A stretch of DNA of 64,000 nt from Shinella curvata (GCF_022899935.1 NZ_JALJCJ010000001.1:205956-269955); one strand, 5' to 3'. Shown: positions 38,748 through 47,977, counted from the stretch's first letter. Notes: generated from the letters alone by a model not told the origin. Numbers and translations are program-made.

Positions 38748-39575
38748 CTACTTGCATTCCTGCGGCTTGAACATCTCAAGCTTGGCGAGCTTGCCGGTCA
38801 GCACGAACTCGCCGTAATCCATGGTGAGGTCCCGTGTGACGCCGTTCTCGTAAAGCTTGAACGCCATGCGGTAGACGGGCAGCGCATCGCCGTCATTGGT
38901 GTCGTTGTAATAGGCGATGGACACCGGCCAAAAGGCCTGCTTGGCGAATTTTCCGGCCTTGTCGGCATCCGGATCGCCCGCCTTCGGCATTTCCTTCTTG
39001 CCGACGACGGAGGTCGTCATCAGCGTCTTGTCGCCCGCATCCGAGCCGTCATAGAGGCGTGATTCGAAGAACCGGTCGCCCTTCTTGGCGTGCTCGATCA
39101 CCTCGAGCATGTGCTCGGTCGGAAAACGGCTCTCCGCCAGTTCCAGCTTGCGCGCATCGGGCGATGTCAGGTCGACGCTGACGCCCGTCTTGTCGTCGCG
39201 CGCCGTGCCACGCACTTCCTTGTCCAGCTTCTCGTCGGTGAAGGAGCGGGTGAGGAAGCGGAAGCTGCGGCTCTTCAGATCCTCGTACGTCGTCGTCTGT
39301 TGGTCGGTGAGGCGCGTTTCCTCGCCGGTATTGACCTGCGTGACGAAGCGGAAGCTCACCGTGTAGCCGTCGCAGGGGCTGCCGTTGAACTCGTAGACCA
39401 TGCGGCCGTACATGCCGGCGATGCCGGAGCGCTCGGTGGCGTCCTTGAGCTGGAGGTCGTAGACGGCGCGGTGCGGCGCAAGCCCGCTCGCCGGTGAGGC
39501 AAAGGCGCTGGTCACGCCGCTGCCGGCGAGGCATGTCCCGGCCGTGATGGCCACGACAAAGGCTGAACGAAACAT
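38748..39575 (-). CDS. eipB: cell-envelope integrity protein EipB (DUF1849)
   Basis: 275 residues from the ATG at 39573-39575, preceded by AGGAGG. Periplasmic beta-spiral protein; in Brucella EipB is needed for envelope stability and links to lipoprotein and peptidoglycan functions. The signal peptide ends near SAFA (26). The two cysteines of the Brucella disulfide are conserved: C68 in NGSPCDGYTVSF and C274 in the terminal KPQECK. Naming rests on this pattern and on APHRAVYDLQL near the mature N-terminus. Confidence 0.88.
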   Translation of the reverse strand: MFRSAFVVAITAGTCLAGSGVTSAFASPASGLAPHRAVYDLQLKDATERSGIAGMYGRMVYEFNGSPCDGYTVSFRFVTQVNTGEETRLTDQQTTTYEDLKSRSFRFLTRSFTDEKLDKEVRGTARDDKTGVSVDLTSPDARKLELAESRFPTEHMLEVIEHAKKGDRFFESRLYDGSDAGDKTLMTTSVVGKKEMPKAGDPDADKAGKFAKQAFWPVSIAYYNDTNDGDALPVYRMAFKLYENGVTRDLTMDYGEFVLTGKLAKLEMFKPQECK

Positions 39576-39755
39576 CCGTTTCCTCCTGTTGAAGTCGAGC
39601 GCGATGTTATATGAACTCTTTCGGCAAAAGCGAGGCAATATCCACGCGATGCCATATTCATTTCCAACATTGCGACAGGCCTTGCCGCAATGCCCCTCAC
39701 AGCCGCAGCGCGCCGTCCCTATCTATCAAGCCGGCGATCAAGAATGGAGACCGCA

Positions 39756-40220
39756 ATGTCCGCTGAAATCGAAAAACGCGTCAAGGAGCTGGGTTACGAC
39801 ATTCCAGTGGCTGCGGCCCCCGCGGCGAACTATGTGCCCTTCGTCATCAGCGGCAACGTGCTTCACATTTCCGGCCAGCTCCCCATGCTCGATGGCAAGC
39901 TCGCGGTCACCGGTCATGTCGGCAAGGATGTTGACGTCCCTGGCGCCCAGAAAGCCGCCGAACTCTGCGCGCTCGGCCTGCTCGCCCAGGCAAAGGCCGC
40001 GCTCGGCGATCTCTCGCGCATCAAGCGCGTCATCAAGATCAACGGTTTCGTCGCCTCCACGCCCGATTTCGTCGAGCAGCACCTCGTCATCAACGGCGCC
40101 TCGAATTTCCTCGTCGGCGCACTCGGTGACGCCGGCAAACATGCACGCGCCGCCGTCGGCATGGCCTCCCTGCCCCTGAATGCCGCCGTCGAGATCGACG
40201 CCATCATGGAAATCGCCTGA
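39756..40220 (+). CDS. RidA family protein
   Basis: 154 residues. YjgF/YER057c/UK114 family; relatives hydrolyse reactive enamine/imine intermediates of amino-acid metabolism. FVISGNVLHISGQLPM and the central ALGDLSRIKRVIKINGFVAS are typical. It is of the longer, RidA-like 150-residue subgroup, so the catalytic arginine of true RidA is not assured. GGAG lies six bases before this ATG. First gene of a five-gene operon; its TGA overlaps the next ATG. Confidence 0.9.
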   Translation: MSAEIEKRVKELGYDIPVAAAPAANYVPFVISGNVLHISGQLPMLDGKLAVTGHVGKDVDVPGAQKAAELCALGLLAQAKAALGDLSRIKRVIKINGFVASTPDFVEQHLVINGASNFLVGALGDAGKHARAAVGMASLPLNAAVEIDAIMEIA

Positions 40221-40945
40221 TGCACAAATTCAACTGGCTGACCGAGCGCCCGATTGCGCATCGCGGCTATCATGATCTCAACCGGGCCATCTGGGAAAAC
40301 ACCCTTTCGGCCTTCGCTCGCGCGGTCGAGGCCGGTTTCGCCATCGAATGCGACCTGCAATATGTCGCCGATGCCATTCCGGTCGTCTTCCATGACGATG
40401 ACCTGAAGCGTCTTTGCGGCATCGAGGGTGACGTGCGCCAGCGCACCGCCGCCGAGCTCGGCCTGCTGACCATCGGCGGCACGGCCGACAAGGTGCCGAC
40501 GTTGCGCCAACTGCTCGACCTCGTGAAGGGCCGCGTGCCGCTCGTCCTGGAGCTGAAGGGCCGCAAGGGCGACGACGACGGCTTCGCCATGGCCGTGCTC
40601 GACGCCATCGAGGGCTATGAAGGGCCGATCGCCCTGATGAGCTTCGACACGTGGCTGTTGAAGGATCTGAAGGAGATCGGCACCACACGCCCGGTCGGCC
40701 TGACAGCGGACGGCGCGCGACCGGAGAATTTTGCCGTGCATGAAGAGGCGATGCAGTACGGTCTCGACTTCATCTCCTATTACTACGGTCACCTGCCGAA
40801 CGCCTTCATCAGCCGCCAGCGCGACCTTGGCAAGCAGGTCATCACCTGGACGGTGCGCGATGACGAGGCGCGCACGATCACGGCGCTCAACGCGGACCAG
40901 ATGACCTTCGAAGGCTTCGATCCGCGCGAAGCCCTGACGGCCTGA
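40220..40945 (+). CDS. glycerophosphodiester phosphodiesterase family protein
   Basis: 241 residues, no signal peptide, hence cytoplasmic. Hydrolyses glycerophosphodiesters to glycerol 3-phosphate and an alcohol. The TIM-barrel catalytic residues are seen in PIAHRGYHD (H14, R15), IECDLQ (E43, D45) and VVFHDDDL (H58). It could recycle headgroups from the phosphatidylcholine-rich membrane; this is inference. Coupled to the RidA gene by TGATG. Confidence 0.92.
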   Translation: MHKFNWLTERPIAHRGYHDLNRAIWENTLSAFARAVEAGFAIECDLQYVADAIPVVFHDDDLKRLCGIEGDVRQRTAAELGLLTIGGTADKVPTLRQLLDLVKGRVPLVLELKGRKGDDDGFAMAVLDAIEGYEGPIALMSFDTWLLKDLKEIGTTRPVGLTADGARPENFAVHEEAMQYGLDFISYYYGHLPNAFISRQRDLGKQVITWTVRDDEARTITALNADQMTFEGFDPREALTA

Positions 40946-40946
40946 G

Positions 40947-42134
40947 GTGACGGTGCGCATCCGCGTCGAAACGAGCTTTGCCGATATTTCGGCCGAAGAC
41001 TGGGGGCGCCTCGCAGGCGCCTCCAGGGCGGATGCGCAAACGCCCTACAATCCCTTCGTCAGCCATGCCTTCCTGTCCTCGCTGGAAGAATCGGGCTGCG
41101 CCACGGCCGATACCGGCTGGCTCGGTCAGCACATGCTTCTGGAAAACGACGAGGGCGCCCTCATCGGCGCCCTGCCCGTCTATCTGAAAAACCACAGCCA
41201 GGGGGAATATGTCTTCGACCACGGCTGGGCCGATGCCTTCGAGCGGGCCGGCGGCAGCTATTATCCGAAGCTGCAGTCCTCCATCCCTTTCACGCCCGCC
41301 ACTGGCCCGCGCCTCCTGCACCGGACCGATCAGCCAATCATCGAGACACAGGCAGCCCTTGCCGGCGGCCTGAAGGAACTCGCCAAGCGCCACGGCGTCT
41401 CCTCCGCCCATGTCACCTTCGTGCCGGATGCGGAAATCCCGGTCTTCGAGGCCGCCGGCTATCTGCACCGCACCGACCAGCAGTTCCATTTCGTCAATGA
41501 CGGCTACGGCTCATACGATGCCTTTCTCGAAACGCTGGCGTCGCGCAAGCGCAAGGCGTTGAAGAAGGAGCGCCGGGCGGCGCTGGAGCACGGCATCGAA
41601 ATCGACTGGATGACTGGCAAGGATCTGACCGAGGCGATCTGGGACCAGTTCTTCGCCTTCTATATGGACACCGGCAGCCGCAAATGGGGCCGCCCCTATC
41701 TCAACCGGGACTTCTACAGCCTGATCGGCGAACGCATGGCCGACGACATCCTGCTTGTCATGGCCAAACGCGACGGCCGCTATATCGCAGGCGCGATCAA
41801 CTTCATCGGCGGCGACACGCTCTACGGCCGTCACTGGGGCTGCATCGAGGACCACCCCTTCCTGCATTTCGAGGTCTGTTACCATCAGGCCATCGATTTC
41901 GCGATCGCCAGGGGGCTGAAGCGCGTCGAAGCCGGCGCGCAGGGCGAGCACAAGTTGGCCCGCGGCTACCTGCCGACCATTACCCATTCCGCCCACTACA
42001 TCACCCATGCGGGCCTGCGCCGCGCCGTTGCCGAGTATCTCGAGCGCGAGCGCAAGGACGTGGAGATGATGGGCGACTATCTGGCCGAACACGGCCCCTT
42101 CCGCCGCGGCGAACACAACAACGAGACAGAGTGA
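40947..42134 (+). CDS. FemAB-like GNAT N-acyltransferase (DUF482/PF04339 peptidogalycan family)
   Basis: 395 residues starting with GTG, one base after the GDPD stop. Family members have a GNAT fold and are annotated as peptidogalycan biosynthesis/recognition proteins; their reaction is not established. Conserved stretches are YNPFVSHAFLSSLEESG, HMLLENDEGALIGALPVYLK, GRHWGCIEDHPFLHFEVCY and the GAQGEHKLARGYLP motif near the C-terminus. It is in the RidA-GDPD-HIT operon. Confidence 0.9.
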   Translation: MTVRIRVETSFADISAEDWGRLAGASRADAQTPYNPFVSHAFLSSLEESGCATADTGWLGQHMLLENDEGALIGALPVYLKNHSQGEYVFDHGWADAFERAGGSYYPKLQSSIPFTPATGPRLLHRTDQPIIETQAALAGGLKELAKRHGVSSAHVTFVPDAEIPVFEAAGYLHRTDQQFHFVNDGYGSYDAFLETLASRKRKALKKERRAALEHGIEIDWMTGKDLTEAIWDQFFAFYMDTGSRKWGRPYLNRDFYSLIGERMADDILLVMAKRDGRYIAGAINFIGGDTLYGRHWGCIEDHPFLHFEVCYHQAIDFAIARGLKRVEAGAQGEHKLARGYLPTITHSAHYITHAGLRRAVAEYLERERKDVEMMGDYLAEHGPFRRGEHNNETE

Positions 42135-42149
42135 GACCGGGAGACGAGC

Positions 42150-42569
42150 ATGAGCTACGACACCAACAACATTTTCGCAAAAATCCTGCGCGGCGAAATC
42201 CCCTCGCACCGCGTCTATGAGGACGAACACACATTCGCCTTCATGGATGTCATGCCGCAGGCAAACGGCCACACGCTCGTCATCCCCAAAACCCAGTCGC
42301 GCAATATCCTCGATGCCGATCCGGAAACGCTGGCCCGCCTGCTGCCCGTCGTGCAGAAGGTCGCCGTCGCGGCCAAGGAAGCTTTCGAGGCCGATGGCGT
42401 GACGGTCATCCAGTTCAACGAACCGGCCGCCGGCCAGACCGTCTATCACCTGCATTTCCACGTCATCCCGCGCGTTGAAGGCCTGCCGCTCAAGCCGCAT
42501 ACCGGCACGATGGAAGACCAGGGCGTGCTTGCGGCAAATGCCGAAAAACTCCGCAAGGCACTGGCGTGA
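42150..42569 (+). CDS. HIT family protein (histidine triad hydrolase)
   Basis: 139 residues. Hydrolyses nucleoside 5'-phosphoramidates or related compounds (Hint branch). The triad HLHFHVIPR has H100, H102 and H104. The N-terminal IFAKILRGEIPSHRVYEDE is diagnostic. The stop TGA overlaps the next ATG (42567-42571). Confidence 0.95.
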   Translation: MSYDTNNIFAKILRGEIPSHRVYEDEHTFAFMDVMPQANGHTLVIPKTQSRNILDADPETLARLLPVVQKVAVAAKEAFEADGVTVIQFNEPAAGQTVYHLHFHVIPRVEGLPLKPHTGTMEDQGVLAANAEKLRKALA

Positions 42570-43015
42570 TGGCTGCCCTCACCCGCCGCACCCTCCTGCT
42601 CGGCCTCGCCAGCGTCGCGCTGGCCGCAGCCCTGCCGGCGTTTCCCGTCTTTGCGGCCGAACGGCCGGAGCAGATCATCGAGAAGGTCTATGCGTCCTAT
42701 GCCAATGACGGCAACGGCCCGCAGGACGTCCCCTATCTGGCGGATGTCGCCGAGCAGCTGTCGGGCGAAAACCATCCGGGCTTCGATTTCTTCATCGACG
42801 CGCAGGATTTCGACAAGGTCTCTGCCGTCGTCACGCTGGTTTCGGAGAGCGACAAGGATGCCGTTGTACGCGCCGAGATGACGAATTTCGGCACGACGAA
42901 GACGGTTGAGATCGACTTCGTGAAGAACGGCGGCGCCTGGAAGATCGGCAATGTCCGCTATCCCGTCGCCGGCGGCTTTGATCTTCGCCAGAGCCTCGGC
43001 CTCAGCGCGCTCTAA
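42569..43015 (+). CDS. exported DUF3828-like protein
   Basis: 148 residues. Signal sequence MAALTRRTLLLGLASVALAA with a twin-arginine-like RR, cleavage near VFAA. The mature part (IIEKVYASYANDG..., VEIDFVKNGGAWKIGNVRYP) matches the small exported DUF3828 family, whose function is unknown. The start is ATG overlapping the HIT stop; an in-frame GTG directly before it is possible. Its stop overlaps the convergent AzlD stop (CTAA, 43012-43015). Confidence 0.75.
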   Translation: MAALTRRTLLLGLASVALAAALPAFPVFAAERPEQIIEKVYASYANDGNGPQDVPYLADVAEQLSGENHPGFDFFIDAQDFDKVSAVVTLVSESDKDAVVRAEMTNFGTTKTVEIDFVKNGGAWKIGNVRYPVAGGFDLRQSLGLSAL

Positions 43016-43356
43016 GCGCCGATTATCGCAAGTCCCGCGGCCAGGAAGGCAATGGCCGCGGCAATGCCCAGAATCTGGCGGAAGCGGCCGCCGAAGAAGA
43101 AAAAGAGCGCACCGGCCAGCACCGCGCCCAGCCGCAGCCAGAGCGGCGAGCTTTCCAGCGTTCCCGTCGGAAAGAAGATCAGCTTGGCGATGACGGCCGC
43201 CACCAGCGCCGTAGCAACCGCCCGCACCCAGTTCAGCACTTCGGACTTTTCATCGATGCGGTTGCCTGCAATCACGCCGGACCAGCGCCAGAAATCCGTG
43301 GCGAGCCAGCCGGCAATGGCGATGTAGATATAGGGCCAGGGACCTTCGAAGCTCAT
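43012..43356 (-). CDS. azlD: AzlD family branched-chain amino-acid export subunit
   Basis: 114 residues with three or four membrane helices. Small partner of AzlC; together they export branched-chain amino acids (BrnFE type). YIYIAIAGWLATDFWRW and SEVLNWVRAVATALVAAVIA fit the family. Its ATG overlaps the azlC stop by four bases (ATGA). Confidence 0.88.
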   Translation of the reverse strand: MSFEGPWPYIYIAIAGWLATDFWRWSGVIAGNRIDEKSEVLNWVRAVATALVAAVIAKLIFFPTGTLESSPLWLRLGAVLAGALFFFFGGRFRQILGIAAAIAFLAAGLAIIGA

Positions 43357-44093
43357 CGCTTTCCCTCCCTCTGCCGCAACATCCGTTCTCCCAACCAGGC
43401 GAGCGTGCCGCCGATGATGCCGGTGAGCAGGATGTCGTATTCAGGCGCAATCACCGCGAAGAGATAGCCGAACGCAAGGCCGATGCCGAGCGCCCAGTAG
43501 ATCACGCGGTGGCGCGCGGAAATCCAGATCGAGGTCAGGAAATAGACCGGCGTCAGGAAGAACAGGCAGCCGGAGACGATGGGCGGGAATTCCGAGACCG
43601 CGCCATAGACGAGACCGACCAGCACGATGTTGGTGAGCGTCAGCGTGATGCCGAAGCCCGCGAAGAAGGCCACGCGGCCGTAACGCGGCACGTCGCGCAC
43701 ATGTTCCATGGCAAAGACCCAGGCGGTGATGGCGACGAAATGCGAGACGATGAGCAGGAGCCAGGTCGGCGTCCGACTGGTGCGGATTTCCGGGATCAGC
43801 GCAGCCACCATCGGCATCATGCGCACGGAGGAAAGCGTCACGGCCAGGAACGCCGTCGCGATATGCGCACCCGACAGCATGGAGCCGACAAGGATAACTT
43901 TTGCCGGCAGTGCCCAGACCATGCCGGTCATGAACATGACCTGCCCGACCGGGATTTTCGCCTCCGCGGTGAAGGCGGCGAAGCCAACGAAGGAGAGCAT
44001 GAGGATGATTGCCGGCAGGCTGAACAGCCCGCGCATGCCGATAAGGAACCAGTGGGTGTGCGAATTGTGGTCTGGCGCGGTCTCGGCAGTCAT
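43353..44093 (-). CDS. azlC: AzlC family branched-chain amino-acid exporter, large subunit
   Basis: 246 residues with about seven membrane helices. Large subunit of the two-gene AzlCD/BrnFE exporter. It has the LPAIILMLSFVGFAAFTAEA start and FLAVTLSSVRMMPMVAALIP, the conserved region. It lies just downstream of the clpA terminator on the same strand. Confidence 0.88.
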   Translation of the reverse strand: MTAETAPDHNSHTHWFLIGMRGLFSLPAIILMLSFVGFAAFTAEAKIPVGQVMFMTGMVWALPAKVILVGSMLSGAHIATAFLAVTLSSVRMMPMVAALIPEIRTSRTPTWLLLIVSHFVAITAWVFAMEHVRDVPRYGRVAFFAGFGITLTLTNIVLVGLVYGAVSEFPPIVSGCLFFLTPVYFLTSIWISARHRVIYWALGIGLAFGYLFAVIAPEYDILLTGIIGGTLAWLGERMLRQREGKR

Positions 44094-44113
44094 CGATATC
44101 TCGGGATCATCGG

Positions 44114-44145
44114 CAAAAAGAAAGCCGGGCAGTTTCCTGCCCGGC
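44114..44145 (-). terminator. clpA terminator
   Basis: Stem GCCGGGCAG/CTGCCCGGC (44124-44132 and 44137-44145) with a four-base loop. On the minus strand it is followed by TTTCTTTTTGC. It ends the clpS-clpA transcript before azlC. Confidence 0.85.
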
Positions 44146-44165
44146 CTGTATCATTTGTAAAGCCG

Positions 44166-46679
44166 TTATTTCTTGCGTGGCACCTTCGGAACCGCGCCTG
44201 ACGATTTGCGTGGCGGCTCGTCCTTCGGCTCCGGAGCCTTGGCTTCCGCAGCCTTCTTGGACGACTTGGCCTTGGCGGGTGCCGCTTCGGCGGCCACCGT
44301 TTCCTTGGCCTTGCGGGGCTTGGCCTTCTTGGCGGCAGCCTCTTCCACTTCAGCCTTTGGCTTGATCGGCGCGGTTTCCGGCACGGCGTCGAGAATCAGG
44401 CCCTTCGAGCCGTCTTCCTTCGGGCCGACGGAGACGCGCACGACGCCACCCTTCTTGAGCTTGCCGAAAAGGATTTCGTCGGCGAGCTTCTTCTTGATGT
44501 TTTCCTGGATGACGCGCGCCAGCGGGCGGGCACCCATCTTCTCGTCGTAGCCCTTCTCGGCCAGCCAGGCGATTGCTTCCTGCTGCAGGTCGAAGGTGAC
44601 GTTGCGCTCGGCAAGTTGGGTTTCCAGCTGCATGACGAATTTCTGCACGACCTGATGGATGACCGGCGTCGGCAGCGAGCCGAACGGGATGATCGCATCG
44701 AGACGGTTGCGGAATTCCGGCGTAAACAGGCGGTTGATCGCCTCCATGTCCTCGCCTTCGCGCTTGGACGAGCCGAAGCCGATGGCGGCCTTGGCCATGT
44801 CGGAAGCGCCCGCATTGGTCGTCATGATCAGGATGACGTTACGGAAGTCGATCTTCTTGCCGTTATGGTCGGTCAGCGAGCCGTGATCCATGACCTGCAA
44901 CAGGATGTTGTAGAGGTCCGGATGCGCCTTCTCGATTTCGTCGAGCAGCAGCACGCAATGCGGATGCTGGTCGACTCCATCGGTCAGAAGACCGCCCTGG
45001 TCAAAGCCGACATAGCCTGGAGGTGCACCGAGCAGACGCGAGACCGTGTGCCGCTCCATGTATTCCGACATGTCGAAGCGCAGCAGTTCCACGCCGAGCG
45101 AGCTTGCAAGCTGCTTGGCGACTTCCGTCTTGCCGACGCCCGTGGGGCCGGAGAACAGGTAGCTGCCGATCGGCTTGTTCGGTTCGCGAAGGCCAGCCCG
45201 GGCAAGCTTGATCGCCGATGCCAGCGCTTCGATCGCCAGATCCTGGCCATAGACCACCGAGCGCAGTTCCTTCTCCAGGTTGGAGAGCACCTGCTCGTCA
45301 TCCTTGGACACGGTCTTGGCCGGAATGCGGGCCATGGTAGCGATCGTCGCCTCGATCTCCTTTTCGGTGATCAGCTTGCGACGCTTGCCGGCAGGCAGCA
45401 GCATCTGGGCCGCACCGGTCTCGTCGATCACGTCGATCGCCTTGTCCGGCAGCTTGCGGTCGTTGATGTAGCGGGCCGACAGTTCGACGGCGGTCTTGAT
45501 AGCTTCGTTGGAGTATTTCAGCTTGTGATACTCTTCGAAGTAGGGCTTCAGGCCCTTCATGATCTCGATCGTGTCGTCGATGGTCGGCTCGTTCACGTCG
45601 ATCTTCTGGAAGCGACGGACAAGCGCCCGGTCCTTCTCGAAGAACTGGCGGTATTCCTTGTAGGTCGTCGAGCCGATGCAACGGATCGCACCGGAAGACA
45701 AAGCCGGCTTCAGAAGATTGGACGCATCCATCGCACCACCGGACGTGGCGCCGGCGCCGATGACCGTGTGGATCTCGTCGATGAACAACACCGCACCCGG
45801 ATAGTCCTCGAGTTCCTTGACGACCTGCTTCAGGCGCTCTTCGAAGTCGCCGCGATAGCGCGTGCCGGCAAGCAGCGTGCCCATGTCGAGCGAGAAGATC
45901 GTGGCGTCCGCCAGCGCTTCCGGCACCTTGCCTTCGATGATGCGCTTGGCGAGGCCTTCGGCAATCGCCGTCTTGCCCACGCCCGGATCACCCACGTAAA
46001 GCGGGTTGTTCTTGGAGCGGCGGCACAGGACCTGGATCGTGCGATTCACTTCGGCATGGCGGCCGATCAGCGGATCGATCTTGCCGTTGCGGGCCTTCTC
46101 GTTGAGGTTGACGCAATAGGCGGTCAGCGCGTCCTGCTTCTTTGCGGGTTCTTCCTGCTCGGAGCCTGCACCGCGCGTCTGCTTCTGCTCGTTTTCAGGC
46201 TCTTCCGAACCGCGCACCTTGCGCTCCTCGGAGGAGCCGGGGCGCTTGCCGATGCCGTGCGAGATGAAGTTGACGGCGTCGTAGCGCGTCATCTCCTGCT
46301 CCTGCAGGAAATAGGCAGCATGGCTCTCGCGCTCGGCGAAGATCGCGACGAGCACGTTGGCACCGGTCACCTCCTCGCGGCCGGAGGACTGGACATGGAT
46401 CACCGCGCGCTGGATGACGCGCTGGAAGCCGGAAGTCGGCTTGGAATCCTCTTCATAGCCCGTAACCAGATTGGCGAGGTCGTGATCGACATAATCGGTG
46501 ACGGTCTTGCGCAGCACGTCGAGATTGACGTTGCAGGCGCCCATCACGGCGGCAGCGTCGCCGTCATCGATCAGCGCGAGAAGCAGGTGTTCCAGCGTTG
46601 CATATTCGTGGTGGCGCTCGTTTGCGTAGGTCAGTGCCTGGTGGAGCGCCTTTTCAAGGCTTGCAGAAAATGTTGGCAC
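44166..46679 (-). CDS. clpA: ATP-dependent Clp protease ATP-binding subunit ClpA
   Basis: 837 residues. Hexameric AAA+ unfoldase that feeds ClpP and degrades N-degron substrates delivered by ClpS. Double Clp-N domain (about 1-145), D1 Walker A GDPGVGKT (about 225), D2 Walker A GPTGVGKT (about 515), sensor and IGF-like loop SDMAKAAIGFGSSKREGED. A tail of about 70 residues rich in Lys, Ala, Pro and Glu follows the D2 domain (from about 765) and is longer than in enterobacterial ClpA (758 residues in all). It starts nine bases after clpS. Confidence 0.97.
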   Translation of the reverse strand: MPTFSASLEKALHQALTYANERHHEYATLEHLLLALIDDGDAAAVMGACNVNLDVLRKTVTDYVDHDLANLVTGYEEDSKPTSGFQRVIQRAVIHVQSSGREEVTGANVLVAIFAERESHAAYFLQEQEMTRYDAVNFISHGIGKRPGSSEERKVRGSEEPENEQKQTRGAGSEQEEPAKKQDALTAYCVNLNEKARNGKIDPLIGRHAEVNRTIQVLCRRSKNNPLYVGDPGVGKTAIAEGLAKRIIEGKVPEALADATIFSLDMGTLLAGTRYRGDFEERLKQVVKELEDYPGAVLFIDEIHTVIGAGATSGGAMDASNLLKPALSSGAIRCIGSTTYKEYRQFFEKDRALVRRFQKIDVNEPTIDDTIEIMKGLKPYFEEYHKLKYSNEAIKTAVELSARYINDRKLPDKAIDVIDETGAAQMLLPAGKRRKLITEKEIEATIATMARIPAKTVSKDDEQVLSNLEKELRSVVYGQDLAIEALASAIKLARAGLREPNKPIGSYLFSGPTGVGKTEVAKQLASSLGVELLRFDMSEYMERHTVSRLLGAPPGYVGFDQGGLLTDGVDQHPHCVLLLDEIEKAHPDLYNILLQVMDHGSLTDHNGKKIDFRNVILIMTTNAGASDMAKAAIGFGSSKREGEDMEAINRLFTPEFRNRLDAIIPFGSLPTPVIHQVVQKFVMQLETQLAERNVTFDLQQEAIAWLAEKGYDEKMGARPLARVIQENIKKKLADEILFGKLKKGGVVRVSVGPKEDGSKGLILDAVPETAPIKPKAEVEEAAAKKAKPRKAKETVAAEAAPAKAKSSKKAAEAKAPEPKDEPPRKSSGAVPKVPRKK

Positions 46680-46688
46680 GGTCGTTCC

Positions 46689-47051
46689 TCATTTCTTTTC
46701 CATGACACATTGCAGCGGATGCTGGTGCTGGCGGGAGAAATCCATCACCTGTGTCACTTTGGTTTCGGCAACCTCGTAGGTAAACACGCCACACTCGCCT
46801 ACGCCATGATTGTGCACATGCAACATGACCCGTGTGGCCGCTTCACGGTCCTTCTGGAAGAAACGTTCCAGAATGTGGATCACGAACTCCATGGGCGTAT
46901 AATCATCGTTGAGAAGCAGCACGCGGTACAGGCTCGGCTTCTTCGTCTTAGGCTTCGTGCGGGTAATGACGGAAGTGCTGCGACCGGGAGTGCCGCCGCT
47001 CTCATCACCATCCTGCATTGTGACCCGTCTCACAGTCATCTTCGTGGTCAT
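46689..47051 (-). CDS. clpS: ATP-dependent Clp protease adaptor ClpS
   Basis: 120 residues. Binds N-end-rule substrates and hands them to ClpA. The core [20 protein letters not shown] (about 42-61) forms the N-degron pocket with the DDYTPM motif, and [19 protein letters not shown] completes it. The first ATG gives an N-terminal tail of about 40 residues; ATG codons at residues 5 and 12 are alternative starts. It is in an operon with clpA. Confidence 0.95.
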   Translation of the reverse strand: MTTKMTVRRVTMQDGDESGGTPGRSTSVITRTKPKTKKPSLYRVLLLNDDYTPMEFVIHILERFFQKDREAATRVMLHVHNHGVGECGVFTYEVAETKVTQVMDFSRQHQHPLQCVMEKK

Positions 47052-47253
47052 TCCCTGATTACGAGTCCTTTACGACCACTTCCTTCGTGGCGCGTCGTTC
47101 GGCTGAGGTAGCCTTTGGACCTGTTATCTAATGTTTCGTCACACGATTGTAAGACCCCTGCTTCGCACTGCAATCATAATCGCCGGCTGTCCGAAGGAAA
47201 TAGCGAAATTTGCTGCCCCTGCGTCAGCCTCGCGCAACCTCCAAAACGCGAAA

Positions 47254-47283
47254 CGGCCGGCCGCGGTTGCCCACGGCCGGCCG
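47254..47283 (-). terminator. phasin-gene terminator
   Basis: Perfect self-complementary arms CGGCCGGCCG at 47254-47263 and 47274-47283 with a ten-base loop. On the minus strand it is followed by TTTCGCGTTTTGG. It lies 35 bp after the phasin stop. Confidence 0.7.
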
Positions 47284-47318
47284 ATAAACGTTATACGCGT
47301 ACGCTCTGCTGAAAAACC

Positions 47319-47672
47319 TTAGGCGGCGACGGCCGATTTGGCAGCAGCGGTGGCCTTGGCGACCGGTGCTTCATAGGGCTTGTAGGCGCCCTTGGCGAGG
47401 TCGGCATACATTTCGCTGAGCTTCGTGGCTTCGGCGACGAAACCTTCATAGGAGGACTTCACGAACGCGGTCTGGAGCTCGACAGCAGCTTCGACGCTCT
47501 TGACGCCGGACAGCTTTTCGAAGTGAGCAAGGCCGTTTTCGAAGGACTTCTTGTTGAAGTCGGCGGCCTCGGTGGCAATAGCCTGCCAGCCTTGAGCAGC
47601 CGTCGTGTAGCTCTTCACGAACGTGTCCACGGCTTCCTTGCTCTTCTTGTTTGCATCGTCAAAATTGAACAT
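47319..47672 (-). CDS. phasin family protein
   Basis: 117 residues, almost entirely helical and amphipathic (FNFDDANKKSKEAVDTFVKS, FEKLSGVKSVEAAVELQTA), with an alanine-rich C-terminus. Phasins coat polyhydroxybutyrate granules and control their size and number. AAAGGAGAC precedes the ATG. The promoter carries two TGC-N3-GCA sites that could bind the PHB regulator PhaR. Confidence 0.9.
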   Translation of the reverse strand: MFNFDDANKKSKEAVDTFVKSYTTAAQGWQAIATEAADFNKKSFENGLAHFEKLSGVKSVEAAVELQTAFVKSSYEGFVAEATKLSEMYADLAKGAYKPYEAPVAKATAAAKSAVAA

Positions 47673-47707
47673 CGAAGTCTCCTTTGGATCCCGGTGGTAT
47701 GGTCCGA

Positions 47708-47736
47708 AATCTATATGCGGCGCACAAAAAAGTCAA
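47708..47736 (-). promoter_or_regulatory. sigma-70 promoter of the phasin gene
   Basis: TTGACT (47731-47736) and TAGATT (47708-47713) are 17 bp apart on the minus strand, with the ATG about 35 bp further on. Confidence 0.6.
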
Positions 47737-47753
47737 CGAAATGGTGCGGCGCA
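47716..47753. promoter_or_regulatory. twin TGC-N3-GCA operator candidates (PhaR-like)
   Basis: The nine-base sequence TGCGGCGCA occurs twice, at 47716-47724 (between -35 and -10) and 47745-47753 (just upstream of -35), 29 bp apart. PhaR regulators of PHB genes bind TGC-N3-GCA-type sites. Both copies are well placed to repress a phasin promoter. Confidence 0.5.
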
Positions 47754-47977
47754 ATATTTTCCAGCCAAAGCAACACCTTGCGCGATAGGTATGATTATTG
47801 GCGTTGAGAAAAGCCAAGCTGTCGCAAAACAATAATAAACTGCGTTGGAACCAGAACAGCTTGGGTGAATTGCGGCCTTTGGGCAGGCATCAGGCCCCAC
47901 CACTCCGCTCGCGCGCGGTTTTTCCCATTCGCAATGATGACACGCTGACTGCCACGGACGCCCACCCTTCCCTCGAC

